In this document: piece after piece, positions 1 through 5,330 of the stretch | How the letters are laid out: each line of letters begins with the position of its first letter | Position numbering within the stretch: the first letter of the stretch is position 1 | Source: Kiritimatiellia bacterium | GTDB lineage: Bacteria > Verrucomicrobiota > Kiritimatiellia > SLAD01 | DNA: 5,330 bases | Assembly: GCA_007134175.1 (NCBI GenBank) | Contig: SLLF01000333.1 | Span: 1-5,330 of the forward strand | Direction of reading: 5' to 3' | Notes under the pieces: model-generated | Seen by the model: the letters and a program-made list of their open reading frames with translations, nothing else | Told to the model about the DNA's origin: nothing | Database searches by the model: none | Position numbers and translations under genes: made by a program

Positions 1-231
1 ACCGCAGCGCTGGCGTTGCTGGGCAGCCCACGCTGGCGGCAGGGGGCGGCGTTGCTTTTGTCAGGCTTGCTGGGTGCGTTTGTGGTCGCCATGATCACCA
101 ATCTGGCACAAGGCGCCGAAATCACCTGCGGTTGTTTCAGTCACGCCCCGGACACGGAACTGTTGACGTGGCGCCACGTGGGACGTAATTTCGGCTTCCT
201 GCTGCTGGCCGCAGTCGTGCTGGCGGAATAG
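1..231 (+). CDS. MauE/DoxX-like redox-associated membrane protein, C-terminal part (5' end outside window)
   Basis: The reading frame is open from base 1 and ends at TAG 229-231, giving the last 76 residues of a protein that begins before the window. It shows two hydrophobic stretches, at about residues 16-36 and 64-75 of the visible part. Between them lies a Cys-Gly-Cys-Phe motif (visible residues 43-46) preceded by N34-L-x-x-G38 and followed by an Arg-Asn pair (R62-N63) at the start of the last membrane segment. This order is typical of the MauE branch of the DoxX-like superfamily, four-helix inner-membrane proteins linked to disulfide or redox chemistry; MauE itself is needed for maturation of methylamine dehydrogenase. 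The family usually has Gly after CGCF, whereas Ser-His follows here. No other mau gene is visible, so the family assignment is fairly sure but the methylamine role is not implied. The gene's start and partners lie outside the window. Confidence 0.75.
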   Translation, partial: TAALALLGSPRWRQGAALLLSGLLGAFVVAMITNLAQGAEITCGCFSHAPDTELLTWRHVGRNFGFLLLAAVVLAE

Positions 232-409
232 CCCCCGGGACGGAGAGCGTATGAACACCATAGCAGTTCATGGGAATCGAAGTTCTAATCCCATTGAGGC
301 GCCCCACCTATCCGACGTTGACATCATGGCGAATCAAGACGGTATTATCGATGGGTGGCGGGTACTTCGCCTAATCGTTTTCATCCTCCCCATGAGTATC
401 CCATCCGTG
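232..409. other. intergenic gap with no convincing gene
   Basis: This 178-bp gap lies between the stop of the MauE-like gene (plus strand) and the stop of the CPBP-like gene (minus strand), so it is the convergent 3' region of both. An ATG at 251 has a GGAG (242-245) five bases upstream and opens an 84-codon plus-strand frame. That frame runs antisense into the CPBP-like gene and its product resembles no family I know, so I do not call it. A six-base inverted repeat, ATGGGA at 270-275 and TCCCAT at 289-294, could form a weak hairpin, but no T-run follows and I do not call it a terminator. Confidence 0.5.
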
Positions 410-1000
410 TTATCGGATGCTGGCCCATGTTGCCAGAATCACGCCCAGGTCGGCGAAGATGTGCGAGATCACTGGAACCGTAAGGCCCTGGCTCTTGCGG
501 CATAGCCATGTCCATGCGAATGATGCTCCTGCTAGCACACCGAAACAAAGCATAAGCCCAGGGAGCGTGAGCAATGGCCATAAGACGATCATGTGGTATC
601 CCGCGAAGACGAAATGAAACCGCGCGCCGTGTTCCCGGAGGGGGTTCCAGTGCCGTTGTTCCAATACCGGGTGAACCACACCGAAATACGGAATCATCAA
701 TATCAGAGATGGACCCGACAGGTGATAGGTCGCCAACCAAGCCACGAGGTCTGTACGGGTGATAACCGGGAGCAGGACGTACACCAGGGGACCTGTCAGA
801 ACCGCTGGGCATGCGAGCAAGAAATACTGGCGTGAGCGTGGTAGACGCCGTTTTCGCAAGCGATCCCGATTCCACAATAGAATCTGGGCGTGGTAGGCAA
901 GGATAGCCAACCAGGCATTCGGCCAAACACACCAGAACAACAGCACGGCGATATAGGGTGCCAAGGCTTGGACGTACTGTTTCGTAAAACCCTTAATCAC
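410..1000 (-). CDS. CPBP-like (CAAX protease-related) multi-pass membrane protein with degenerate motif 1, GTG start
   Basis: This encodes 196 residues with hydrophobic segments at about 12-38, 59-80, 97-113, 129-165 and 172-194. Three spots match the glutamic-type intramembrane proteases of the CPBP/Abi family. The first is H110-P-V-L-E114-Q115 where the family has EExxxR. The second is F132-x-x-x-H136 (motif 2). The third is H180-x-x-x-D184 (motif 3, usually HxxxN/D). In motif 1 the second Glu is Gln115 and the expected Arg is Asn119, so the protein may be inactive or divergent. Family members mature peptides, cleave prenylated proteins or act in bacteriocin self-immunity; nothing here shows a substrate. 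I chose the GTG at 1000-998 because a GAGG lies eight bases upstream and it places the first helix near the N-terminus. The frame stays open to an ATG at 1117 with no such signal. Its G+C is about 56% (bases 481-960, counted by hand), lower than the pirin and transporter genes. Family membership is likely, activity unknown. Confidence 0.7.
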   Translation of the reverse strand: MIKGFTKQYVQALAPYIAVLLFWCVWPNAWLAILAYHAQILLWNRDRLRKRRLPRSRQYFLLACPAVLTGPLVYVLLPVITRTDLVAWLATYHLSGPSLILMIPYFGVVHPVLEQRHWNPLREHGARFHFVFAGYHMIVLWPLLTLPGLMLCFGVLAGASFAWTWLCRKSQGLTVPVISHIFADLGVILATWASIR

Positions 1001-1231
1001 GTGAAATACCTCGCGCCTATTGTATTCGCGACAGATCCATGACCTTTGCCCCAAACCGTCGATGCGTAGACCCGTAACATGATGCGTCCGCACGCAAAAC
1101 CGCAAGCTGCCGTCCATAGTAATACGCCCGGGGTTGTTTTGAAAGATTGACCGCGCCGGAAGAATGGGCCAACGTGGTGGCGGAATAGAGCCCTTGGCTG
1201 TTGCCAGCCGCTAATGGAGTAACAACATGGC
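1001..1231. other. divergent intergenic region between the CPBP-like gene and the small ORF-pirin unit
   Basis: This 231-bp region should carry the promoters of both divergent units. Apart from the TACAAT noted for the minus strand, I found no sigma-70 pair with proper spacing; a TTGACC at 1147-1152 on the plus strand has no -10 box 16-18 bases downstream. A short perfect hairpin, GGCTG 1196-1200 and CAGCC 1205-1209 with a four-base loop, sits seven bases before the GGAG at 1216-1219 that precedes the small ORF. It lacks a T-run and is short, so a regulatory role is speculative. No RNA gene is recognisable. Confidence 0.4.
1009..1014 (-). promoter_or_regulatory. ribosome binding site supporting the GTG start of the CPBP-like gene
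   Basis: On the minus strand GCGAGG is followed by an eight-base spacer and then GTG at 1000-998. It decides the start in favour of GTG over the in-frame ATG 39 codons upstream at 1117. A TACAAT hexamer just upstream (minus strand, 1024-1019) looks like a -10 box, but I see no good -35 partner and the leader would be very short, so a promoter there is only a guess. Confidence 0.55.
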
Positions 1232-1378
1232 ATGGCGTATGAGCGAATTTACGAGGAAGAACGGGAAAAGATTCGCCAGGAGCGTGGCGAGCCGGAGCCG
1301 GAACCACTGACACCGGAGCAGGAGGCCGAGCAGGCGGCCTGGATCGAGGAGATGACAACCCAGGAGGTCACCGTATGA
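1232..1378 (+). CDS. small Glu-rich hypothetical protein translationally coupled to pirin
   Basis: This is a 48-codon ORF, and I do not recognise the family. The product is very hydrophilic and acidic: 15 of 48 residues are Glu, there is no Asp and no Cys, and a Glu-Pro alternation lies at about residues 20-25. Residues 7-18 are rich in Glu, Arg, Lys and Gln and could form a helix; there is no signal peptide or membrane segment. Its TGA (1376-1378) overlaps the pirin ATG (1375-1377) as ATGA, and the pirin Shine-Dalgarno lies within its last codons, an arrangement typical of coupled translation. ATG 1232 is the first possible start because TAA at 1220-1222 closes the frame upstream. A GGAG at 1216-1219 is 12 bases away, longer than ideal; the same signal suits an ATG at 1227 better, but that opens only an unlikely 27-codon basic frame. 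Protein-like composition and the overlap argue that it is real. It might act on pirin or serve only to couple its translation. Confidence 0.55.
   Translation: MAYERIYEEEREKIRQERGEPEPEPLTPEQEAEQAAWIEEMTTQEVTV
1362..1368 (+). promoter_or_regulatory. strong ribosome binding site for pirin
   Basis: AGGAGGT is followed by a six-base spacer (CACCGT) and the ATG at 1375. It lies inside the last codons of the upstream small ORF and fixes the pirin start at 1375 rather than at the internal ATG of Met17 (1423). Confidence 0.8.
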
Positions 1379-2316
1379 GCTGGAACCCTGCCATGATGCC
1401 GATGTGTCCGGACGAGTCCACAATGGACGCGATCGAGACGTTGATTATACCGCGCGCGCGGGATCTGGGGGCCTTTGAGGTCCGGCGCGCGTTGCCGGCA
1501 CCCAAGCGCCAGATGGTGGGGCCGTTCATCTTCTTCGACCAGGTCGGCCCGGCTGAATTCCTGACCCAGCAGGGCATTGATATTCGACCGCATCCCCATA
1601 TCGGTTTGTCCACGGTGACCTACTTGTTCCAGGGTGAATTCCAGCACCGCGATTCCATCGGCCACAACCAGATCATCTATCCCGGTGCGGTGAACTGGAT
1701 GACGGCAGGCCGCGGGGTGACGCATTCCGAACGAACCAGCCAGCAAACCCGCGCCCACCCGCATGCCTTGTACGGAATCCAAACCTGGGTTGCCTTGCCG
1801 GAAGACGAGGAAGACGCGCCGCCGGATTTTGAGCATCAGGAGAAAGAGGCCTTGCCGTTTATGGAGGCCGAGGGGAAGCGGCTGCGGCTTATTCTCGGCA
1901 CCGCCTATGGTCAACGTTCACCGGTGCGCACATCGTCGGACATGTTCTATCTCGACGCCGCGCTGGAACCGGGCGCCGTGTTGCCGTTGCCCGACGATCA
2001 CGAAGATCGCGGGCTGTACGTGCTGGAAGGTCAAGTCCGTGTGGCCGGCACTGATTTCTCTGCCGGCCGCATGATGGTGTTCCGCCCGGGCGACTCGTTG
2101 GCCGTGCAAGCCGGCCCGCAGGGCGCCCGCCTGATGTTGCTGGGCGGTGCGACGCTGAATGGTCCGCGCTACATCTGGTGGAACTTCGTCTCGTCCTCGC
2201 AGGAGAAGATCGAAGCGGCCAAGGCCGCCTGGCGCGCAGCGGATTGGGATCAAGGCTTTTTCCAACTGCCTCCGGACGACCGCGACGAATATGCCACCGC
2301 ACCGGAAGACCGTTAG
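1375..2316 (+). CDS. pirin family cupin protein (quercetinase-like)
   Basis: The 313-residue product has the bicupin layout of pirins: an N-terminal pirin domain at about residues 20-140 and a pirin C-terminal domain at about 187-290. The metal site known from human pirin and E. coli YhhW (three His and one Glu) is intact: H73 and H75 in a PHPHIG motif, then H117 and E119 in TAGRGVTHSE. Further family signatures are RQMVGPFIFFDQ at 45-56 and the double Trp-Asn at 268-270. Bacterial pirins bind Fe or another divalent metal. Some degrade quercetin with dioxygen, others bind and modulate metabolic enzymes such as pyruvate dehydrogenase, so the exact role here cannot be stated. It should be cytoplasmic, as no signal peptide is visible. 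The ATG at 1375 is preferred because of its strong ribosome binding site and because a short N-terminal extension before the IIPRARDLG stretch is common in relatives as I recall them. The gene overlaps the upstream small ORF by four bases and converges with the transporter operon, stop to stop, across 14 bp. Confidence 0.95.
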   Translation: MSWNPAMMPMCPDESTMDAIETLIIPRARDLGAFEVRRALPAPKRQMVGPFIFFDQVGPAEFLTQQGIDIRPHPHIGLSTVTYLFQGEFQHRDSIGHNQIIYPGAVNWMTAGRGVTHSERTSQQTRAHPHALYGIQTWVALPEDEEDAPPDFEHQEKEALPFMEAEGKRLRLILGTAYGQRSPVRTSSDMFYLDAALEPGAVLPLPDDHEDRGLYVLEGQVRVAGTDFSAGRMMVFRPGDSLAVQAGPQGARLMLLGGATLNGPRYIWWNFVSSSQEKIEAAKAAWRAADWDQGFFQLPPDDRDEYATAPEDR

Positions 2317-2352
2317 CCCCGCACCGCCCGCTACTTGATCCCGGCGCTAAGG
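2311..2352. repeat. imperfect inverted repeat spanning the two convergent stop codons
   Basis: The arms CGTTAGCCCCG (2311-2321) and CGGCGCTAAGG (2342-2352) pair at 9 of 11 positions around a 20-base loop. The left arm includes the pirin TAG; the right arm lies in the last codons of the second permease, whose stop is in the loop. Because the 14-bp gap between the stops is too small for a normal terminator, this hairpin could slow transcription from both sides. There is no T-run on either strand, so it is not a classical intrinsic terminator and may be chance. Confidence 0.3.
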
Positions 2353-3155
2353 TCGCTGGTGACGATGTGGCGCTGGGCGAAGCGGAAGATGAGCAGCACC
2401 GGTACCGTGGCCATGACCGCGCAGGCGAGGATGGCACCCCACTGAATCGGCGGCTCGGTAAAAAGATTGGCCAGGCTGATTTGCACGGTGCGGGTTTCGG
2501 CGCGGGTGCAGACGACCAGCGGCCAGATAAAGTCGCTCCAGTGCGTAAGCACATCGAGAACAATCACCGTTGCCAACGCCGGCTTAATGGACGGCAGTGC
2601 AATGTTCCAATAGATTCGCCACCAACCGGCCCCGTCCACGCGCGCGGCTTCTTCCAGCTCGGTGGGCAGCGACAAAAAATGCTGGCGCAGGAAGAAAACG
2701 TTGATGGCCTTGGCGCTGAACGGAAGAATCAGCGCCCCCAGCGTCGCGGCGTAACCACCGGTGAGTTGAAGGTCGCGGGCGGTGAGGAACAGCGGAATCA
2801 CGAGCACTTCGATCGGCAGGATCAACAGCACCAGTACCAACGCAAAGAGCAGGTCGCGGCCGGGAAAGGAAAAGCGGGCAAAGGCAAAAGCGGCCATGGA
2901 GTTGATGAACAGGCCGAACCCGATGATCCCGATGATCTGCAACAGGGAATTGAGCAGCGCCTGTCCGAAGCGGGCGCGACGCCAGGCGGCCATATAATGG
3001 TTCACCGTCAACGCCTCCCACTCGAGCCAAACCGCCGGGCCGGTTTGAAAGATCATGGGTTCGGGCCGGAACGAGGCGTGCAGCATCCAGGCCAGCGGCA
3101 GGAGGAACAGCCCCGCCACCACCCCACTCAATAGCCATCCCGCCCAGCGCTTCAT
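2331..3155 (-). CDS. carbohydrate ABC transporter permease, MalG/UgpE type
   Basis: The 274-residue inner-membrane protein has about six hydrophobic segments (near 8-26, 66-92, 102-125, 135-155, 190-214 and 238-258). The cytoplasmic EAA loop that docks on the ATPase is clear: E169-A-A171, G175 three residues later, and L-P188. The C-terminal pattern QRxxV (261-265) followed by a short Ala-Gly-Ile-Lys tail is that of MalG/UgpE/LacG permeases, and the length matches the family (about 270-280). It is the second channel subunit of a CUT1-type importer. The start ATG (3155-3153) overlaps the stop of the upstream permease as ATGA, so translation is probably coupled; a G-rich run just before it is a weak ribosome binding site. 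The frame stays open far upstream through both preceding genes, but this is a high-GC artefact; homology begins at this ATG. It is the last gene of the operon, and pirin converges 14 bp beyond its stop. The substrate is not readable from the permease. Confidence 0.93.
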   Translation of the reverse strand: MKRWAGWLLSGVVAGLFLLPLAWMLHASFRPEPMIFQTGPAVWLEWEALTVNHYMAAWRRARFGQALLNSLLQIIGIIGFGLFINSMAAFAFARFSFPGRDLLFALVLVLLILPIEVLVIPLFLTARDLQLTGGYAATLGALILPFSAKAINVFFLRQHFLSLPTELEEAARVDGAGWWRIYWNIALPSIKPALATVIVLDVLTHWSDFIWPLVVCTRAETRTVQISLANLFTEPPIQWGAILACAVMATVPVLLIFRFAQRHIVTSDLSAGIK

Positions 3156-4033
3156 GCGGCCCCCCGGCGTTGCACGTGATACTGGGCCCAGGTAATGACG
3201 GCGACGAGCAACAGGAACAGGACCGCTCCGGCGCTCGCTAAACCCAGGTCGCGATTGAGAAAGGTGGTTTCGTAGATGTATTGAATCACCGACAGGGTCC
3301 GGTCCTGCGGCCCCCCGCGGGTCATCAGGTACGGCTGCACAAACAGGCGGAAGGCCAAAATTGTGGTGGCGGTCATGACGAAGACGATACTGTGTCGCAT
3401 ACCGGGCACAATGACGTACCAAAGCCGTTGGCATGCATTTGCGCCGTCGATCCGTGCGGCCTCGAGCTGTTCGCTCGAGAGTTGCTGCAAACCGGCCAGG
3501 AAGATCATCATCTGGAATCCGACGCCTTGCCAGATGGACATGAACGCCAGCGCCGGCAAGGCTAGTTGCGGATCGTGCAACCAGTCCTGCGCCGACAACC
3601 CCACAGTGGTCAGCACCGCGTTGACTAATCCCATTTGGGTGCCTTCGGCCGGCTGATACAACATTGTCCACAGGACCGCCAGGACCGGCATCGACACCAC
3701 AACCGGAATGAAGAAGACGGTGCGCAGCCAACGCCAGTAGCGTTCGGGGCGGTTCACCCAGAGCGCCAGAAAGAAGGCGCCGGCACATTGCAGCGGGACA
3801 ACCATGACGACGAACCACGCGGTATTCAGGAAAGCCTGGCGGAAGCGTGGATCGGACAGCAAATAGGAATAGTTGGCCCCGCGATTCCAGGCAGCCGCGT
3901 CCAGGTTCAGCAATCCAACACCCTGGACGCTCCAAAAGAGCGCACGACACAACGGCCAGACCACGAACAGGCCAAGCAACAGCAAGGCCGGCGCGAGCAT
4001 GGCGTAGGCGATTCCAGTCGCGCGCGGTTTCAA
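3152..4033 (-). CDS. carbohydrate ABC transporter permease, MalF/UgpA type, TTG start
   Basis: The 293-residue inner-membrane protein has six predicted helices (near 9-31, 70-93, 104-126, 157-181, 213-236 and 265-286). The N-terminal APALLLLGLFVVWPL stretch (14-28) and the EAA loop E191-A-A193, G197, V-P210 are standard for the UgpA/LacF branch of MalF-like permeases, which lack the large periplasmic loop of E. coli MalF. It should pair with the next gene's product to form the import channel. The start is best placed at TTG 4033-4031: it overlaps the TGA of the binding-protein gene (TTGA), has GGAG four bases upstream (4041-4038), and gives the usual short charged N-terminus before helix 1. 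The next in-frame ATG (codon 12) would cut into that helix. The gene ends in the ATGA overlap with the second permease. Tight overlaps on both sides point to one transcript and near-equal synthesis of the two channel subunits. Confidence 0.92.
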   Translation of the reverse strand: MKPRATGIAYAMLAPALLLLGLFVVWPLCRALFWSVQGVGLLNLDAAAWNRGANYSYLLSDPRFRQAFLNTAWFVVMVVPLQCAGAFFLALWVNRPERYWRWLRTVFFIPVVVSMPVLAVLWTMLYQPAEGTQMGLVNAVLTTVGLSAQDWLHDPQLALPALAFMSIWQGVGFQMMIFLAGLQQLSSEQLEAARIDGANACQRLWYVIVPGMRHSIVFVMTATTILAFRLFVQPYLMTRGGPQDRTLSVIQYIYETTFLNRDLGLASAGAVLFLLLVAVITWAQYHVQRRGAA

Positions 4034-5316
4034 GGCGCTCCCCCCGCACCGGTCTGGCGTTCAATGATGCGCTGCACGGCTTCAGCCGCACGGTCCAACC
4101 GGTCGGCGACGTCCGCCCCGTGGGCGATATCGCGGACGGCCGCGGCAAATTGCCGCGTGAGGACGGGATAGAACGGGGTTTGCGGTCGCGGGCGACCGTA
4201 CTCCTCCAGCAGTTCCATGAACAACCGCCACGGGTCTTCTTCATACTCCGGGAAAAAGGGGAGCGCGGAGCGGCGGGCCGGGACGGCGCCCCCGGCCGCG
4301 ACCATGGGTTGAACGCCTTGCTCCGCATCGGTCACCCAGCGCACCCACAAGGCGGTAAGATCGGGCTGCCCGGTATGGGCCGCCATGGCCCAGCACCAAC
4401 TGCCGCAGGCGGCCGACGGTTCCGCGCCGGTGCGCGGCAAGGGCATTACGCCCAGCCGGTCGCCTTTCGCGGCCACGTGCGACCGGGCCATCCAGTGGCC
4501 GGTCCAGTCCATAGCGGTTTCGCCCGCACCGAACGGGTCGGGATTGATCGGGGTGCGTGCCGCCAACCCCTCCGCGAAGAGTTGTTGCCAGCCACGCAAC
4601 ACCGCCACATTGGTCGGGTGGTTCAACACCCCTTGCACGCGCTGGGTGGCCGGGTCTATCAACGCGCCGCCCGCCGACCATAGCAACGGGGAGAAGGCGT
4701 AGGTATACCATTCGTCGCCGGTGATATCCATGTGCAGGGCCACCGGGTTGTCGCCCGCGGCTTTCAACTCTCGACAGGCGGCTACAAACTCGTCCCAGCT
4801 CCAACCGGTTCCGCGCGGGGGCGGGCTGACGCCAGCCGCCGCCAGCCGCTCGCGATCATAATAAAGCACCATGGCCGAATCGAAGGCGCCCAAGGCATAC
4901 AACCGACCGTTCACCGTGCCCTGTTCGATAATCGTCGGCAGGAAATCCGCCAATTCTTCAGCGGTGAAGTAATCATCCAGCGGTGCCAGCAAACCCGCGG
5001 CCACGAACTGGGCCAGGGTGGGGCCGTCGATGCCGAGGGCGTCCGGAAGATCGCCTGCGGCAGCGGCAATGGAAATCTTCTCCGTATATTGATGATCGGG
5101 AAAGAATTCGATATGCACCCGGACCGCGTGGTCGGCATGGTCGGCATTAAAGGCGGCGGCGATATCGCGCATAGCCTGGTTCTCCGCTTCCTGGCCTTGG
5201 TGGCTCCACACCCGGATCACCTCCATCTTTTCGGTCGGGGGTCCACAGGCACTCAACAGGCCAGCGATGCCCAGCACAACCAATCCAAATCGCAGACTTC
5301 GGATGATAACGGTCAT
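4030..5316 (-). CDS. extracellular solute-binding lipoprotein of a carbohydrate ABC transporter (SBP family 1)
   Basis: The 428-residue protein starts with a lipoprotein signal: basic residues R6 and R9, a hydrophobic core at 10-21, and the lipobox L21-S-A-C24, so the mature protein should begin at Cys24 and be lipid-anchored at the membrane. The body follows the UgpB/MalE-like family 1 binding proteins: WSHQG near 37-41, an LYYDRERLAAAGV stretch (151-163), GWSWDEF (171-177), GGALIDP (216-222), the AMDWTGHW stretch (268-275) and a late helical lobe rich in Trp. Length is normal for the family. Many Trp and Tyr residues are consistent with stacking on a sugar ring. This is the first gene of the operon, and its TGA overlaps the TTG start of the first permease. 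The ATG (5316-5314) has no evident ribosome binding site in the 14 bases left before the window edge, so the promoter and any operator lie outside. The ligand is unknown; sugars, sugar alcohols, glycosides or glycerol-3-phosphate are all possible for this family. Confidence 0.92.
   Translation of the reverse strand: MTVIIRSLRFGLVVLGIAGLLSACGPPTEKMEVIRVWSHQGQEAENQAMRDIAAAFNADHADHAVRVHIEFFPDHQYTEKISIAAAAGDLPDALGIDGPTLAQFVAAGLLAPLDDYFTAEELADFLPTIIEQGTVNGRLYALGAFDSAMVLYYDRERLAAAGVSPPPRGTGWSWDEFVAACRELKAAGDNPVALHMDITGDEWYTYAFSPLLWSAGGALIDPATQRVQGVLNHPTNVAVLRGWQQLFAEGLAARTPINPDPFGAGETAMDWTGHWMARSHVAAKGDRLGVMPLPRTGAEPSAACGSWCWAMAAHTGQPDLTALWVRWVTDAEQGVQPMVAAGGAVPARRSALPFFPEYEEDPWRLFMELLEEYGRPRPQTPFYPVLTRQFAAAVRDIAHGADVADRLDRAAEAVQRIIERQTGAGGAP
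4034..4041 (-). promoter_or_regulatory. ribosome binding site before the TTG start of the first permease
   Basis: On the minus strand GGAG (4041-4038), within a longer G run, is followed by a four-base spacer CGCC and the TTG at 4033-4031. It lies in the final codons of the binding-protein gene. With the TTGA overlap it supports translation re-initiation at a non-ATG codon. Confidence 0.5.
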
Positions 5317-5330
5317 GCGGTTAGCAAAAG

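Noticed and set aside
270..294. Six-base inverted repeat ATGGGA/TCCCAT as a terminator for the MauE-like gene.
   Set aside because: The stem is short with a 13-base loop and no following T-run.
251..505. An 84-codon plus-strand ORF with a plausible GGAG five bases upstream, starting 19 bp after the MauE-like stop.
   Set aside because: Its product resembles no known family and its 3' part runs antisense through the end of the better supported CPBP-like gene. It could be a decayed gene, but the sequence alone does not support a call.
381..932. A 183-codon minus-strand ORF in a different frame over the CPBP-like gene.
   Set aside because: It lacks the regular hydrophobic pattern and family motifs of the overlapping frame, and its composition looks like a frame shadow.
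1123..1188. A short frame ending in V-V-A-E-stop (1174-1188), similar in DNA to the last codons of the MauE-like gene (217-231).
   Set aside because: The similarity covers only about 15 bases and does not extend upstream, so a duplicated gene end is not supported.
1227..1310. A 27-codon ORF from the ATG at 1227, better spaced from the GGAG at 1216-1219.
   Set aside because: It is short, very basic and ends with no link to pirin. The frame starting at 1232 has protein-like composition and couples to pirin.
2178..3134. A 318-codon plus-strand ORF antisense to the second permease.
   Set aside because: It is an antisense shadow in GC-rich DNA: the product is rich in Arg, Gln and Gly with no recognisable domain, and the permease on the other strand is clear.
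3156..4328. Long upstream extension of the second permease's frame, making a 665-residue ORF.
   Set aside because: The extension lies within the first permease and binding-protein genes in another frame and has no matching domain; the true start is the ATG at 3155.
3847..4683. A 278-codon plus-strand ORF antisense to the binding protein.
   Set aside because: It is a frame shadow of a well supported gene; no start signal or family resemblance.

Overview
The window suggests a GC-rich Gram-negative bacterium, most likely a proteobacterium. The basis is gene content: a pirin whose N-terminal style I associate with proteobacteria, a DoxX/MauE-type redox membrane protein and a carbohydrate ABC transporter. 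Hand counts give roughly 65-68% G+C in sampled lines of the pirin and transporter genes. Genus and species cannot be read from this sequence.

Layout, left to right: (1) bases 1-231 hold the 3' end of a MauE/DoxX-like membrane protein gene on the plus strand. (2) Bases 232-409 are a short gap with no convincing gene. (3) Bases 410-1000, minus strand, encode a 196-residue multi-pass membrane protein resembling CPBP (CAAX/bacteriocin-processing) intramembrane proteases. It has an incomplete catalytic motif 1, and its G+C (about 56%) is lower than its neighbours'. (4) Bases 1001-1231 are the upstream region shared by this gene and a divergent plus-strand unit. (5) That unit is a 48-codon Glu-rich small ORF (1232-1378) joined by an ATGA overlap to a full-length pirin gene (1375-2316). 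(6) Bases 2331-5316, minus strand, form a tight three-gene operon for a carbohydrate-type ABC importer: lipoprotein binding protein, MalF/UgpA-type permease, MalG/UgpE-type permease. The coding regions overlap by a few bases at both junctions.

The pirin gene and the transporter operon converge with only 14 bp between their stop codons, so the operon ends at the second permease and no ATPase gene follows it. The importer must take its nucleotide-binding subunit from upstream of the window or from elsewhere in the genome. The binding protein should capture a sugar or polyol outside the inner membrane, and the two permeases should form the channel. The substrate cannot be determined from sequence alone.

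Most of the window is ordinary. The observations most worth a second look are the Glu-rich small ORF coupled to pirin, the degenerate CPBP-like protein in a lower-GC segment, the missing ATPase, and an imperfect inverted repeat spanning both convergent stop codons. I found no rRNA, tRNA, CRISPR array, insertion sequence or clear evidence of a wholly new system.
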